Origin: JADJOY01 sp046331705 [NCBI: bacterium]
GTDB taxonomy: Bacteria > JADJOY01
Reading direction: 5' to 3'
DNA: 64,000 bases
Assembly: GCA_046331705.1 (NCBI GenBank)
Contig: JAXLQJ010000019.1
Span: 1-64,000, forward strand
A model generated the notes under the pieces. The model saw only the letters and a list, made by a program, of their open reading frames with translations, made no database searches and was not told the origin of the DNA. Numbering within the stretch: the first letter of the stretch is position 1; every line of letters starts with the position of its first letter. Of this stretch, positions 16,450 through 25,450 are shown piece by piece. The translations under genes and the position numbers were made by a program.

Positions 16450-17502
16450 TCAGCCACCGTCGCCCACGTCGCGCAGGCGCTGGGCCGCCGCTTCGGCGGG
16501 GATGTCGCGCTGGGGCTCGCCGAGCATCTCGAATCCCACCATGAACTTCCGCACGGTCGCCGAGCGCAAGAGCGGCGGGTAGTAGTGCGCGTGCAGCAGG
16601 AAGCCAGGGTGGGCGTCGCCGTCGGTGGGACGTTGGTGCCAGCCCATCGTGTACGGGAAGGGGACGTCGAAGACGCGGTCGTAACGCGCGCACAGGCGGC
16701 GCATCAGCCCCGCCAGCGCGTCCCGCTCGCCGGGCTCGAGGTCGGCGAGGGATCCGACGTTCCGCCGCGGCAGCACGAGCGTCTCGAACGGCCACACCGC
16801 CCAGAACGGCACCAGCGCCGCGAAGTGATCGTTGACCAGCACCACGCGCGCGCCGTCGGCCAGCTCGTGCGCGAGATAGTCGAGGAGCAAGGGCCGCTGA
16901 TGGGCGCGCCAGTACGCGCTCTGCGTCCGGACCTCGCGCGCGACCTCGTTGGGGATCTCCTCGGTGGCCCAGATCTGCCCGTGCGGATGCGGGTTCGAGG
17001 CTCCCATCATCGCGCCGCGATTCTCGAACACCAGCACGTGACGGATGTAGCCGCGGTTGCCGAGCGACGTGGTCTCGTCGGCCCAGGTGTCGATGACGCG
17101 CCGGACCTCGCGCATGCCGAGCTGGCCCAGGCTCAGGTCGTGCCGAGGCGAGAAGCACACCACGCGACACACGCCGCGCACCGGCGCGGCGTGAACGAGC
17201 CCGCCCACCTCCTCCACGGTGCCGTGGACCTCGTCGGGGAGCAGGCCGGGAAAGTCGTTGTCGAAGACGTAGGTGTGCTCGTAGCGCGGCGTGGTGGCAC
17301 CGCCGGCGCGTGGGTTGCCGGGGCACAGATAGCAGCTGGGATCGAAGGCCGGTCGATCCACGGCGGCGATGGATTCCGATTGCCCTTGCCACGGCCGCTG
17401 CGTGCGATGGGGCGATACCAGCACCCACTCGGCCACCAGCGGATTCCAGCGCCGGTGGACGTGCTGCGTGAGGTCGAAGGTCGCGGTCGCTGCGGGCGGC
17501 AT
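16450..17502 (-). CDS. galT: Galactose-1-phosphate uridylyltransferase
   Basis: 350 aa from ATG 17502; the frame runs upstream to 17583 but that part is not conserved-looking. It exchanges UMP between UDP-glucose and galactose-1-phosphate in the Leloir pathway. Visible blocks: RRWNPLVAEWVLVSPHRTQRPWQGQ, CYLCPGN, YVFDNDFPGL, and the active-site NPHPHGQIW with the His-Pro-His nucleophile. Length is normal. No galK or galE is adjacent, so it may serve general nucleotide-sugar exchange. Confidence 0.93.
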   Translation of the reverse strand: MPPAATATFDLTQHVHRRWNPLVAEWVLVSPHRTQRPWQGQSESIAAVDRPAFDPSCYLCPGNPRAGGATTPRYEHTYVFDNDFPGLLPDEVHGTVEEVGGLVHAAPVRGVCRVVCFSPRHDLSLGQLGMREVRRVIDTWADETTSLGNRGYIRHVLVFENRGAMMGASNPHPHGQIWATEEIPNEVAREVRTQSAYWRAHQRPLLLDYLAHELADGARVVLVNDHFAALVPFWAVWPFETLVLPRRNVGSLADLEPGERDALAGLMRRLCARYDRVFDVPFPYTMGWHQRPTDGDAHPGFLLHAHYYPPLLRSATVRKFMVGFEMLGEPQRDIPAEAAAQRLRDVGDGG

Positions 17503-17715
17503 GGCGCGGGGCCGAAAAAGGGGCCCGATCCTACCACTCGGCGCACGACGAGCGCCGTCCGAGGGCGCGGCACGGTCGCTCACCGGTGGGCGGTGGCGTC
17601 GCCGTCGTCGCCGCAGGTCCTCTCGGCAGCCGCTCGGGAGCGCGTGGTGACCTCGACACGTGACGAGGTTTCCCGGTTAGATTCGCGAGCCTTGCGTCGT
17701 CCCCGTGACGGATGA

Positions 17716-18897
17716 ATGGCCAACCAGAGCCCGACCGCGTCGAGCGTGTGGCAGACCGAGCCGTTTCGGATCTTCTTTCCGCTCGGCGTCGGGATCGCCT
17801 GGGTGGGGCTCTCCCAGTGGGTGTTCTTCCCGTTCGGCTGGCCCAAGGCGTACGCGTGCGACCTGCACGGCTTCATCCAGATGCAGGCCTTCACGATGGC
17901 ATTCGCGTTCGGTTTCCTCTTCACCGCGCTGCCCCGACGTACGCAGTCGGCGCCGCCGAGTCGCGCCGAGCTGAGCGCGACCACGGCGTTGCTCGTGCTC
18001 GTCACCCTCGCCGGGCTCTTCGCGCAGCGCGTCGCGATGATGCTCGGCTACTTCGCGCTCTTCGCGTTGCTCACGCGTTTCGCGTTGATGCGATTGCTCG
18101 GCAGCGCGGCGCGGCGCCGGCCGCCGGCAGCGTTCGCGCTGGTGCCGATCGCCGCGCTCCAGGGGCTGATCGGTCCGCTGCTGGTGATCGCCGGACCGCG
18201 CGTGAACATGTTGCCGTGGCTCTACCCCCTCGGCCGCCTCTTCATCGAGCAGGGCGTGTTCTTGTGCTTGATCGTGGGCATCGGTGGGCTCGTGTTACCG
18301 CTGGTCGGCGGCTGGCCGCCGCCGGCGGATCTGGGTAGCTCGCCGCGCGAGAGCCGGCGCGCGTTGCTCTTCGCCGCGGCGGGGCTGGTGATCGTGGGCA
18401 GCGAGATCGCGGAGGCGCTGGGCGCGTTTCGCGCGGGGCCGATCGTGCGCGGGCTGGTGGTGGCGCTCGGGCTCGCGCTCGGCGGTGGTGCGTGGCGTGC
18501 GCCCAAGAAGAGCGGTCTGCATCGGCGTCTGGTCTGGCTCGCCATGTGGCTGACGCCGCTCGGCGTGTTGCTCTCGGGGCTGCTGCCGGGCCTGCGCGTG
18601 GCGTCGTTGCACGTGCTCTTCATCGGCGGCTACAGCCTCATGTGCCTCGCGGTCGCGACTCACGTGTCGTATGCCCATCTGCCGGGGCTCGAGTCGCTGA
18701 TGCTCACCAGCCACCGTGCGGTGAAGTGGATGGGCGGGCTCGTGATCGTGGCGCTGCTCGGTCGTACCGCTGCCGACGTCAGCCACACCTACTATCAGCA
18801 CCTGTCCTCGGCGGCGGCGGCCTGGATCATCGGTTCCGCCGTGTGGCTGGGATTCCTGGGGCCCAAGCTGATACGGCCGCCGGCAGCGAAGGGCTGA
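17716..18897 (+). CDS. NnrS family haem-copper membrane protein
   Basis: 393 aa with about 12 hydrophobic segments. The start WQTEPFRIFFPLGVGIAWVG, then DLHGFIQMQAFTMAFAFGFLFTALPRR, and later LHVLFIGGYSLMCLAVATHV match NnrS, a membrane haem/copper protein linked to nitric oxide stress tolerance. His residues in DLHGF and LHVLF are likely haem ligands. No nitrite or NO reductase genes are nearby; a hemerythrin and a Crp/Fnr gene lie 15 kb away. The next gene starts 6 bp after the stop, implying co-transcription. Confidence 0.88.
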   Translation: MANQSPTASSVWQTEPFRIFFPLGVGIAWVGLSQWVFFPFGWPKAYACDLHGFIQMQAFTMAFAFGFLFTALPRRTQSAPPSRAELSATTALLVLVTLAGLFAQRVAMMLGYFALFALLTRFALMRLLGSAARRRPPAAFALVPIAALQGLIGPLLVIAGPRVNMLPWLYPLGRLFIEQGVFLCLIVGIGGLVLPLVGGWPPPADLGSSPRESRRALLFAAAGLVIVGSEIAEALGAFRAGPIVRGLVVALGLALGGGAWRAPKKSGLHRRLVWLAMWLTPLGVLLSGLLPGLRVASLHVLFIGGYSLMCLAVATHVSYAHLPGLESLMLTSHRAVKWMGGLVIVALLGRTAADVSHTYYQHLSSAAAAWIIGSAVWLGFLGPKLIRPPAAKG

Positions 18898-18903
18898 GCC
18901 GGC

Positions 18904-20112
18904 GTGGCGCTCGGCTGGGACGATTTCAAGGCGGTGCTCGCCGGCGAGCGGCTGCCAGCGGCGCTCGTCGATCTCGACGCGCTCGATCGGAACGTCGATC
19001 GGATCCGCGCCGCAGCGGAACGCGCCGGGAAGACGATCCGCGTCGGCTCCAAGTCGGTGCGACACGTTGGGCTCCTGCGCCGGATCCTCGCGCGCGGCGG
19101 TGCCGTCTTCCGCGGCATCATGGGTTTCACCGCGGAGGAGATCGCGTTTCTCGCCGACGAGGGGTTCGACGATCTCCTGATGGCGTACCCGACGGTCCAG
19201 CCCGCGGCGCTCGCGATGCTCGCCGAGCGAGCGGCGCGCGGTCGGACGATCTGGGCGATGGTCGACACGCGCGAGCACCTCGAAGCGTTGGGGCGCGCGG
19301 GACGCGCCGCGGGCGTCGAGATGCGCGCTGTCGCCGAGCTCGACGTCTCGTATCGACGCGCCGCCGGTCACGTTCACCTCGGCGTGCGCCGCAGCCCGTT
19401 GCGCGAGCCGCGCCAGGTGCTCGAGCTGGCGCGCGCGGCCGCCGCGCTGGAAGGGGTGCGGCTCGCGGGGCTGATGGCGTACGAGGCGCACATCGCCGGC
19501 TTTCCCGACAAGAGTCCGTTCAGCCCGGCGATGAACCGGGTGAGCCGCGTGCTGAAGCGGCTCTCGATCCCGGACGTGGCGCGCTCGCGTGCCGCCACCG
19601 TCGAGCTGCTCCGGCGCGAGGGCTTCCCCTTGGAGCTGGTGAACGGAGGCGGGACGGGAAGCGTCGGCAGCACCAGCGCCGAAGCGTGCGTCAGCGAGGT
19701 GACCGTCGGCTCGGGCTTCGTGTGCTCGCACATCTTCGACTACTTCGAGTCGATCGATTGCGAGCCCGCCGCGTTCTTCGCCCTCGAGGCGTGCCGCATC
19801 TCCGATCCCGGATTCGTGACCTGCCTCGGGGGCGGCTACATCGCCTCCGGGACTCCGAGCTGGGAGAAGTCCCCGCGCCCTTGGCTCCCTGCGGGGCTCA
19901 CCTTCCTGCCGAACGAAGGCGCCGGCGAGGTGCAGACTCCGCTCGCGGTGCCCGCCGGCGCGCCGCCGATCCGCATCGGCGACCCGGTGATCTTCCGCCA
20001 CGCGAAGGCCGGCGAGCTCGCCGAACGTTTCACCGAGTACCTGTTGCTCCGTGACGGCAAGCTCGTGGCCCGCGAGCCCACCTACCGCGGCAACGGATTC
20101 GCGTTCCTGTGA
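18904..20112 (+). CDS. PLP-dependent amino acid deaminase/aldolase (DSD1/alanine racemase fold)
   Basis: 402 aa from GTG 18904. The N-terminal barrel opens with LPAALVDLDALDRNVDRI; the PLP Lys is in RVGSKSVRHV. LHLGVRRSPLR-type and VNGGGTGS (phosphate cradle) blocks and the C-terminal VTCLGGGYIASG and FRHAKAGELAERF match the D-threonine aldolase/D-serine dehydratase-like branch of fold type III. These enzymes degrade D- or beta-hydroxy amino acids in the cytosol. A metal site by analogy would use the C-terminal His and Cys (FRHAK and earlier Cys). It is co-oriented with NnrS, 6 bp away, without an obvious functional tie. Confidence 0.85.
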   Translation: MALGWDDFKAVLAGERLPAALVDLDALDRNVDRIRAAAERAGKTIRVGSKSVRHVGLLRRILARGGAVFRGIMGFTAEEIAFLADEGFDDLLMAYPTVQPAALAMLAERAARGRTIWAMVDTREHLEALGRAGRAAGVEMRAVAELDVSYRRAAGHVHLGVRRSPLREPRQVLELARAAAALEGVRLAGLMAYEAHIAGFPDKSPFSPAMNRVSRVLKRLSIPDVARSRAATVELLRREGFPLELVNGGGTGSVGSTSAEACVSEVTVGSGFVCSHIFDYFESIDCEPAAFFALEACRISDPGFVTCLGGGYIASGTPSWEKSPRPWLPAGLTFLPNEGAGEVQTPLAVPAGAPPIRIGDPVIFRHAKAGELAERFTEYLLLRDGKLVAREPTYRGNGFAFL

Positions 20113-20119
20113 CCGGCGC

Positions 20120-20575
20120 TCACTGAAATCGGGCGCAGGTGGCGGTGCGCTCGCGGAGCACGGCCTCCTGGCCGAAGCGGCGCTTGTACTCGGCGGCGAC
20201 CTCGCGAACGGCGCCGCGCGCCGCCTCGTCGCCCGAATGAAGCAGCATGACCACCTCGGAGCGCTCTTGCTCCAAGACTCCGCTCTTCCCCTTCCACCGC
20301 CCGGTGGCGGCGAAGACCGTGAGGCCGTCGGGAAAGCGCGGCGTGACCACCTCGTCGAGGAAGCGCTGCCATTCGTCGTCGTTGACGACCCCTCCGTCGG
20401 GACGATTGCGGCCGAAATAGAGCACGTCGCGCGCCATCGCCGCATCGCCGATCTCGCAGGCGCCGACGGGCGCGGCCGGGGCGAGGACCGTGTGCGCGAC
20501 GCACGCGCCGGTGGTGGTCGCGATGCCGAGAACGACGACGAGCATCCAAGCTCGCGCTGGCGCTGGCGACGGCAT
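20120..20575 (-). CDS. DUF3574 domain lipoprotein
   Basis: 151 aa from ATG 20575. Signal peptide with lipobox TGAC (Cys25). The mature part VLYFGRNRPDGGVVNDDEWQ then FLDEVVTPRFPDGLTVFAATGRW and SEVVMLLHSGD follows the DUF3574 pattern, a small ferredoxin-like fold of unknown role. The stop lies 8 bp from the convergent deaminase stop. It follows the 245-aa unknown gene by 29 bp and probably shares its transcript. Confidence 0.82.
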   Translation of the reverse strand: MPSPAPARAWMLVVVLGIATTTGACVAHTVLAPAAPVGACEIGDAAMARDVLYFGRNRPDGGVVNDDEWQRFLDEVVTPRFPDGLTVFAATGRWKGKSGVLEQERSEVVMLLHSGDEAARGAVREVAAEYKRRFGQEAVLRERTATCARFQ

Positions 20576-20604
20576 GGCGATCCTCCGTGCGCGCGGGGCG
20601 GCGC

Positions 20605-21342
20605 CTAGCGCACCACCACGGCGGAGACTTTTCTCGCGAGCACGTACTCCGCGGGCACCTTCGCCGTTTCCAGCGCCGCGATGGCGGCCTCGGTCGTCGG
20701 CCACCCGCCGGGCACGCGCACCACGATCGGGAACCCGACGAACAACCGCGCGAAGGCGGTCACCGCGGCGTCGCTCGCCTCGGTGAAGCCGGGGAACAAT
20801 TGCTCCACTTGCGGGAACCGCGTCGACTTCCCGAGCACCTGGCTCAGCTCGAGCTTGCCGACGACGTCGTGGGCGCCGAGGTGCTCGAAGACGTCGTACA
20901 CGGGCGGCGGGTCCGGCGCCCAGCGGTAGAGCATCGACTCGAAGACGGCGAGGCTGCCGCGAAAGAGCGGCGAAAGGCCGAATTGCGGGATCTCCGCGAA
21001 ATGGCCGCCCGGCGCGCGCTCGGTGAACGGCGAGACGAGCGTCAGGTCGCGCTCGCCGAGGCCGTCGAGGACGGGATCCACGGCGAACACGCGCACCCGT
21101 CGCCCGCCGCGCCCCGCCGCTCGGCACGCGCTCATGAGGTCGTACCAGCGCGCGTCGCCCTTGCATCGGATACCGAGCCACGCGGTCTTGGGCTCGCGCA
21201 GCGCGTCCGGGAGCGCGGGCCCTTCCTCGAACGTGAACGGCCACCACTTCTCGGCAGCCTCGCGCACCTCGTGAAGAATCGCGTCGGCGGATTCGCCCGC
21301 CCGCCGCTCGACGTAGAAATCCGCGAGGTCGGTGAGGTTCAT
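20605..21342 (-). CDS. Conserved-looking cytosolic protein of unknown function
   Basis: 245 aa from ATG 21342; the frame continues upstream but with low-complexity Arg-rich sequence. No signal peptide or membrane segment. Distinct blocks are TFEEGPALPDAL, AWLGIRCKGDARWYDLMSAC, FTERAPGGHFAEIPQFGLSPLFRG, and FARLFVGFPIVVRVPGG. I recognise no family. Codon use and the absence of low-complexity runs support a real gene. It is upstream of the DUF3574 lipoprotein in the same direction. Confidence 0.7.
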   Translation of the reverse strand: MNLTDLADFYVERRAGESADAILHEVREAAEKWWPFTFEEGPALPDALREPKTAWLGIRCKGDARWYDLMSACRAAGRGGRRVRVFAVDPVLDGLGERDLTLVSPFTERAPGGHFAEIPQFGLSPLFRGSLAVFESMLYRWAPDPPPVYDVFEHLGAHDVVGKLELSQVLGKSTRFPQVEQLFPGFTEASDAAVTAFARLFVGFPIVVRVPGGWPTTEAAIAALETAKVPAEYVLARKVSAVVVR

Positions 21343-21627
21343 CGCTCCACCTCTGGGCATCGAGCGCTCGCCGCTTCGAGTGCCGTCGAGTTCGCTTTCG
21401 AATCCGCGCCCACGAGCTCGAGCGGCCGGACGGCACGCGGGCTCCTGCTCCGTTGCACCCGCGCGGGTCGCGCGGAGCAGGTCCCGGCCACCGAGCGCTC
21501 CAATCGACGGCTGGTGATTTAGCGCGCAGCGTGCGCGCGGTAAACGCGCACGTCGTCTCGACGAGTCACTCGCACGCGAGCGTGACGTCTTCCGCTGCGC
21601 CGGACGCACCCAGCCCTCGGGCGGCGG

Positions 21628-21810
21628 TCACGCTGCGAGACGGTCGGTGCTCACAGCGGTCTCGTTCGCGCCGAGGTCGCCCTCCTCGCGTGCGACGACC
21701 TCGCTCACCACCCGCGCGATCCGCGCCACCCAAAGCAACAACGCGATCTGTGAGAGCGCGATCAGGGCGACCACTGCCGCCGCGATCATGCTCATCGAGC
21801 CCAGGCTCAT
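21628..21810 (-). CDS. Small single-helix membrane protein
   Basis: 60 aa from ATG 21810, preceded by GGAGG (21816-21820) at good spacing. One strong hydrophobic helix, SMIAAAVVALIALSQIALLL (about 5-24), is followed by a basic/acidic tail with VAREEGDLG. No family is recognised. The Shine-Dalgarno and helix make it believable, but it is short. Nothing adjacent is in the same operon. Confidence 0.5.
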   Translation of the reverse strand: MSLGSMSMIAAAVVALIALSQIALLLWVARIARVVSEVVAREEGDLGANETAVSTDRLAA

Positions 21811-22151
21811 GGCGTCCTCCACGGTGCGAGGCGAGAATGTCGCCGCGCTGTGGGGTTATCCCGGGTTTTCGTGCAACCCTCGCGCCACCTCGTGCCGGGT
21901 GAAGAGCGGACCGTGAATCGCGCCGAATTGCTCGAAAAGCGCTGAAATCGCTCGACTTGCTCGGGTGCTGGGCTACGACGGCCGGTCGCGATGGAAGCCG
22001 TCCGTGTTCGGATTCTCGAAGGAGACGTTCAGTATTCGTACGGGCAGCAGCGGAAGCGGCGATGCGTCGCTCGCGTTGACCCCGAGCGTGGATCGCGCGG
22101 GAGCGAACGAGCGCTCGGTGCAGTGACGAGCGCTCGCCGCGCGCAGGACCT
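21811..22151. other. Intergenic stretch without a supported gene
   Basis: 341 bases between the 60-aa membrane protein start and the stop of the COG4705-like gene. It is slightly richer in A/T than its surroundings (for example GGTTTTCGTGCAA near 21863) and should hold the promoter of the small gene. The open frames crossing it look like shadows. I see no repeat, RNA or strong hairpin. Confidence 0.5.
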
Positions 22152-22907
22152 TCAGTGAGCCGCGCGTGCTGGCCGCTGGGGAAAGACCACGATCAGCAGC
22201 ACCATGCACGCGAGCAAGCTGGCGGATGCGGAGTACCGGCTGAGGGCCAGTCCACCTGCGTCGCGCGGCTTGTCGAGGAAGTCGCCGACCACCGCGCCCA
22301 GCGGGCGGGTGAGGATGAACGCCGCCCAGAAGAGGAGCGTGCGCGAGAGCGGTGTGAGGAGGTAGGCCACCACCACCGCAGCGAGCAGCGCGCCGAACAA
22401 CACCGCGCCGCCGCCGTAGCCGAGGCCCGCAGTGTCCGCGGTCCAGTCGCCGAGCGCGGTCCCGAGCGTCTGCGAGAACATGATCGTCACCCAATAGAAG
22501 ATCTCGGCCTTGGGAGATCGCACCGTCTCGACGGCGACGGAGCCGAGGCTGCGGTACCAGACGAGCAGTGACGCAGCGAGCAGCAAGATCAGCAGCGTCG
22601 TGCCGCCCGCGTAACCGATCCCGAGCGAACGATCCACGAAGTCGGCGAGCGTGGTGCCGACGGTGGTGGTGGCGACGATCGTCAGCCAGTAGACGAACGG
22701 GTGGAATCGCTTCGCGGCGATCTGCGCCACGACCGCGACCGCGAAAAGCACGGCGAAGATGGCCGTGCTCACGAGGTAGCCGAGGCCCAGCGACATGGAG
22801 ACGGCGTCACCCCCCGTCTCACCAAGCGTCGTCGCGGCGATCTTGATGATCCAGAAGACCAGCGTCACCTGGGGCACTTTGCTCGTGGCCGCGTCCGAAT
22901 CGCTCAC
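22152..22907 (-). CDS. COG4705-like membrane protein built of four internal repeats
   Basis: 251 aa with about 8 hydrophobic segments arranged as four repeats of two helices. Each repeat begins with an aromatic/Trp-containing helix and a Gly/Thr-rich stretch: FWIIKIAATTLGETGGD, YWLTIVATTTVGTTLADF, YWVTIMFSQTLGTALGD and FWAAFILTRPLGAVVGDF, each followed (in three of four) by a GLGYxGG-like turn. This matches COG4705 'membrane-anchored protein of unknown function', which often travels with two-component systems. The conserved T-G-x-x-x-x-D in every repeat hints at a pseudo-symmetric transporter or channel; this is inference. Confidence 0.82.
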   Translation of the reverse strand: MSDSDAATSKVPQVTLVFWIIKIAATTLGETGGDAVSMSLGLGYLVSTAIFAVLFAVAVVAQIAAKRFHPFVYWLTIVATTTVGTTLADFVDRSLGIGYAGGTTLLILLLAASLLVWYRSLGSVAVETVRSPKAEIFYWVTIMFSQTLGTALGDWTADTAGLGYGGGAVLFGALLAAVVVAYLLTPLSRTLLFWAAFILTRPLGAVVGDFLDKPRDAGGLALSRYSASASLLACMVLLIVVFPQRPARAAH

Positions 22908-23088
22908 GGGTGGATTCCTTTCGCTTCGCTCGAGCCCGATCGGTGCCCGCGCGGCGATCCGCGGATCGGCACCATAGCTGCACGAGCGAACGCGCGTGCC
23001 CGCGCGCAGCCACGCGGGCTGCAGGCGTGCGAGGGATGGCGCTCGCCCGAGTGAGGCTGCGAGCGGCTCGACTGGCCTCAGCCGGAGC

Positions 23089-24726
23089 TCAGGGCAGCAG
23101 CGCCCGCACCAGGGATCGCAGCCCGAACCGCGGCAGCACCGCCGGCGCGGCGTGACGCGCTCGGCTCGCCGTGACGGGCACGCCTGCGGGCTCGAGCGTC
23201 GACGGGATCGTCAATCGTCGTTCCTGTCCCTTGCGCCGCGGCAGCAGTCGTGTGCGCGGCTCGTCCTCGACGACCATGCGCTCGGCGGCGAGCGCGCGCA
23301 CGCCGGGGTCGGCCCATTCGTAGAGCGTGGCCTCGCGCGCACCGCCCGGCGCGCCGGGGCGGATCCACGCGAAGCATTTGAGGCCGAACGGCTTGGTGCA
23401 CTCGACGTCCTCGAACGCGGGAGACCAGGTGCCGGTGTTGATGAGCTCGACGCCCTTGATCCAGCGATGCGCCTGCTTGTGCGTGTGCCCGTGGACCACG
23501 CGATTCACGCCGGCGATCTGCGAGCTCAGATCGAGCTTCTCGATGGCGCCGCGCTGCGCTTCCTCGTTCTCCGACTCCACTCCGCGGGCGTAGCGGATCA
23601 CCCACGGCATGAGCACCGCGAACGGCGCCACGAACGTCCACAGCGGGACCGCGACCCAGACCTTCACCACCAGCGTGAGCTCGAAGCTGGTGAGCAACGC
23701 CAGCACCACCAGCAGCGCGCGATCGAGCCAGAGCTCGCGCATCACCTTGAGCGGGCTCAGGACCGCGGGGTGCGCGTGGAGCTGGGCGAGGCTGCGCACG
23801 ACGCGGGGCGTGGCGTTGGCGCGTGCGGCGATGTCCTCGACGCGGTTCTCGAAGTCGAGCGGCGAGTCCTTCACCGGCGGCAGCAACGCTTCCTCGAGGG
23901 CGTAGAGGAAGGTGACGATCGAGCTCCAGAACCAGGTCCAGCCGAGCAGCGGCTGGACGCGCAGCAGGTATTGATAGAAGAACTTCACGTACTCGAAGAA
24001 CGAGGACTTGATGAAGCTCGAGTCGACGTGGGGATTGAAGAGTCCCATGCCGTTCAGCATGAAGCGACCGGCGAGGTTCCCGAATGGCAGCCGCACGTAT
24101 TCGGCTCCGCGCTTGCGGACCATGGGGTGCACCGGGTTGGGGCACACGCAGTAGGGATCGTATTGGTTGCCGTGCTCGATGAGCGTGTCGCCGTTCGCGA
24201 CGTAGAACCACTCGCAGAAGCGCACCCGCGCGGCGTCGCCTTCGGGCAGCCTGAGCCAGTGGATGAGCTCCGCGCGCACCGCCGGCCAGTGCAGCTCGAG
24301 GTCGTGGTTGCCGACCACGAACACCACGCGGTTGCCGGCGAGCACCCATTCGCGGACCGCCGCGAGCCAGACGGGATGGTCCTCGAGGATGACGCTCATC
24401 TTGTAGCGCGAGCGCACCTCCTGCGCCGTGAGGCCGCGCCGCCGCTCGAGCCAGCTCACGGCGAACGCGGGGCGCTCGGGCAGCGCCATCGTGGAATCGA
24501 AGTCGAAGACGTCGCCGTTGAACACCAGCTCGAGCGCGCCAGCGGCGGCGGCGCGCGCGTGCTCGAGGAAGCGCTTGAAGCTCTTGTCGACGAAGTGACG
24601 GGGACGCTTGTAGCGCTTCCAGAGCGGATTGCCGGGGTGTGAGCGCTCGGCCTCCGAGAGGTGGAGGTCGCTCACCACGAAGGTGTGCGCGCTCTCGTTC
24701 GACGTGGGCTCTGGCGCTCGATCCAT
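23089..24726 (-). CDS. Large metallophosphoesterase with a membrane-embedded middle
   Basis: 545 aa from ATG 24726; the upstream frame (to 24891) is judged non-coding. Calcineurin-type metal motifs are DLHL (after FVVSDLHLSEAE), NGDVFDFDS, VGNHDLELHWP and VHGHTHKQAHR, all binding a di-metal centre. Between GNHD and GHTH there is an insertion of about 220 residues containing aromatic-rich and hydrophobic stretches (YQYLLRVQPLLGWTWFW; LLVVLALLTSFELTLVVKVW) that look membrane-associated. Family enzymes cleave phosphomono- or diesters such as UDP-diacylglucosamine or nucleotides. It follows the 81-aa gene by 49 bp. Confidence 0.87.
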   Translation of the reverse strand: MDRAPEPTSNESAHTFVVSDLHLSEAERSHPGNPLWKRYKRPRHFVDKSFKRFLEHARAAAAGALELVFNGDVFDFDSTMALPERPAFAVSWLERRRGLTAQEVRSRYKMSVILEDHPVWLAAVREWVLAGNRVVFVVGNHDLELHWPAVRAELIHWLRLPEGDAARVRFCEWFYVANGDTLIEHGNQYDPYCVCPNPVHPMVRKRGAEYVRLPFGNLAGRFMLNGMGLFNPHVDSSFIKSSFFEYVKFFYQYLLRVQPLLGWTWFWSSIVTFLYALEEALLPPVKDSPLDFENRVEDIAARANATPRVVRSLAQLHAHPAVLSPLKVMRELWLDRALLVVLALLTSFELTLVVKVWVAVPLWTFVAPFAVLMPWVIRYARGVESENEEAQRGAIEKLDLSSQIAGVNRVVHGHTHKQAHRWIKGVELINTGTWSPAFEDVECTKPFGLKCFAWIRPGAPGGAREATLYEWADPGVRALAAERMVVEDEPRTRLLPRRKGQERRLTIPSTLEPAGVPVTASRARHAAPAVLPRFGLRSLVRALLP

Positions 24727-24775
24727 GGGCGCGCTCGCAGGCGAGCCCGACCATCCGTCGGGTCGCCGCGGGTCG

Positions 24776-25021
24776 TCAGGACTCGTCGTCGTCGAGGAGG
24801 TCGAACGAGCGCACGGCGCGCGTGGGGTTGGCGTCAGCCACCTCTTCGGTGGCTTCACCGGCATGGACCCACAGTCGATCTTGGGTGGCACGGCGGGGAT
24901 CCCAGCCGTACTCCTCCTCCATCTGGCCGTCGATCCCGTGTCGTCCCCGCGGACGGGTTCCGCGGCGGATCGTCCCCGTGCGTTGGCTCCAACTCTCGTA
25001 TTGCCGGCGCGAGCGACTCAT
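24776..25021 (-). CDS. Small protein with acidic C-terminus, unknown function
   Basis: 81 aa from ATG 25021, preceded by a GGAGG Shine-Dalgarno (25027-25036 region). It starts MSRSRRQYESWSQRTG, has a basic first half, a central YGWDPRRATQDRLWVHAGEA, and ends in FDLLDDDES. No cysteines, signal or membrane helix. The longer open frame upstream is not supported by a ribosome site. It probably shares an mRNA with the metallophosphoesterase. Unknown family; the Trp/Arg pattern suggests a nucleic-acid- or partner-binding tail protein, but that is guesswork. Confidence 0.6.
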   Translation of the reverse strand: MSRSRRQYESWSQRTGTIRRGTRPRGRHGIDGQMEEEYGWDPRRATQDRLWVHAGEATEEVADANPTRAVRSFDLLDDDES

Positions 25022-25450
25022 GCGACTTGACCTCCCTCCGCACGCACAGCCAGGGTCGGGCGCGAACGTGCCCGAATCCGTGGGCCACGCGTCGATCGTC
25101 GACTCTGGCAAAAGCAAGGCGCGTGCCCCGAGCGTTGGCGCGCTCGCCGCGATCGCCTGCGTCGCGTCAAGCTCGCGAAAACTCGATCGTCTTCGCTCAT
25201 CTGTCGCGACGCATGGGCTCATCGGCCAGGCGTTCGCGGCGCTCGCGGACCCGGGTCAGGGCTGACGCAGACCGGCAGAAAACGTCATGTCCCGTCCTGA
25301 ATTTGGCACCCACGAGTGCGAAGCGCCCGGCGTGACGCGCCGCGGCGAACGGCCGCTGCTCCGCCCGTGCACGGTCCCGGCGCGCACGGACTCGCGGTTG
25401 CGCGCTCGGTCGTTGCTTGGGGCGGCGCGCTCGATAGACTCGGCCGCTCC
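25022..25450. other. Intergenic stretch between divergent genes
   Basis: 429 bases between the 81-aa gene start (minus) and the double-hotdog gene start (plus). It should contain both promoters. Frames crossing it give Arg/Ala-rich sequence typical of non-coding high-GC DNA. No repeat or RNA gene is visible. Confidence 0.5.

Noticed and set aside
18295-20445. Minus-strand open frame of 716 codons
   Set aside because: Antisense to NnrS and the PLP-dependent enzyme; low-complexity composition.
22996-24642. Plus-strand open frame of 548 codons
   Set aside because: Antisense to the metallophosphoesterase with its DLHL, GNHD and GHTH motifs.
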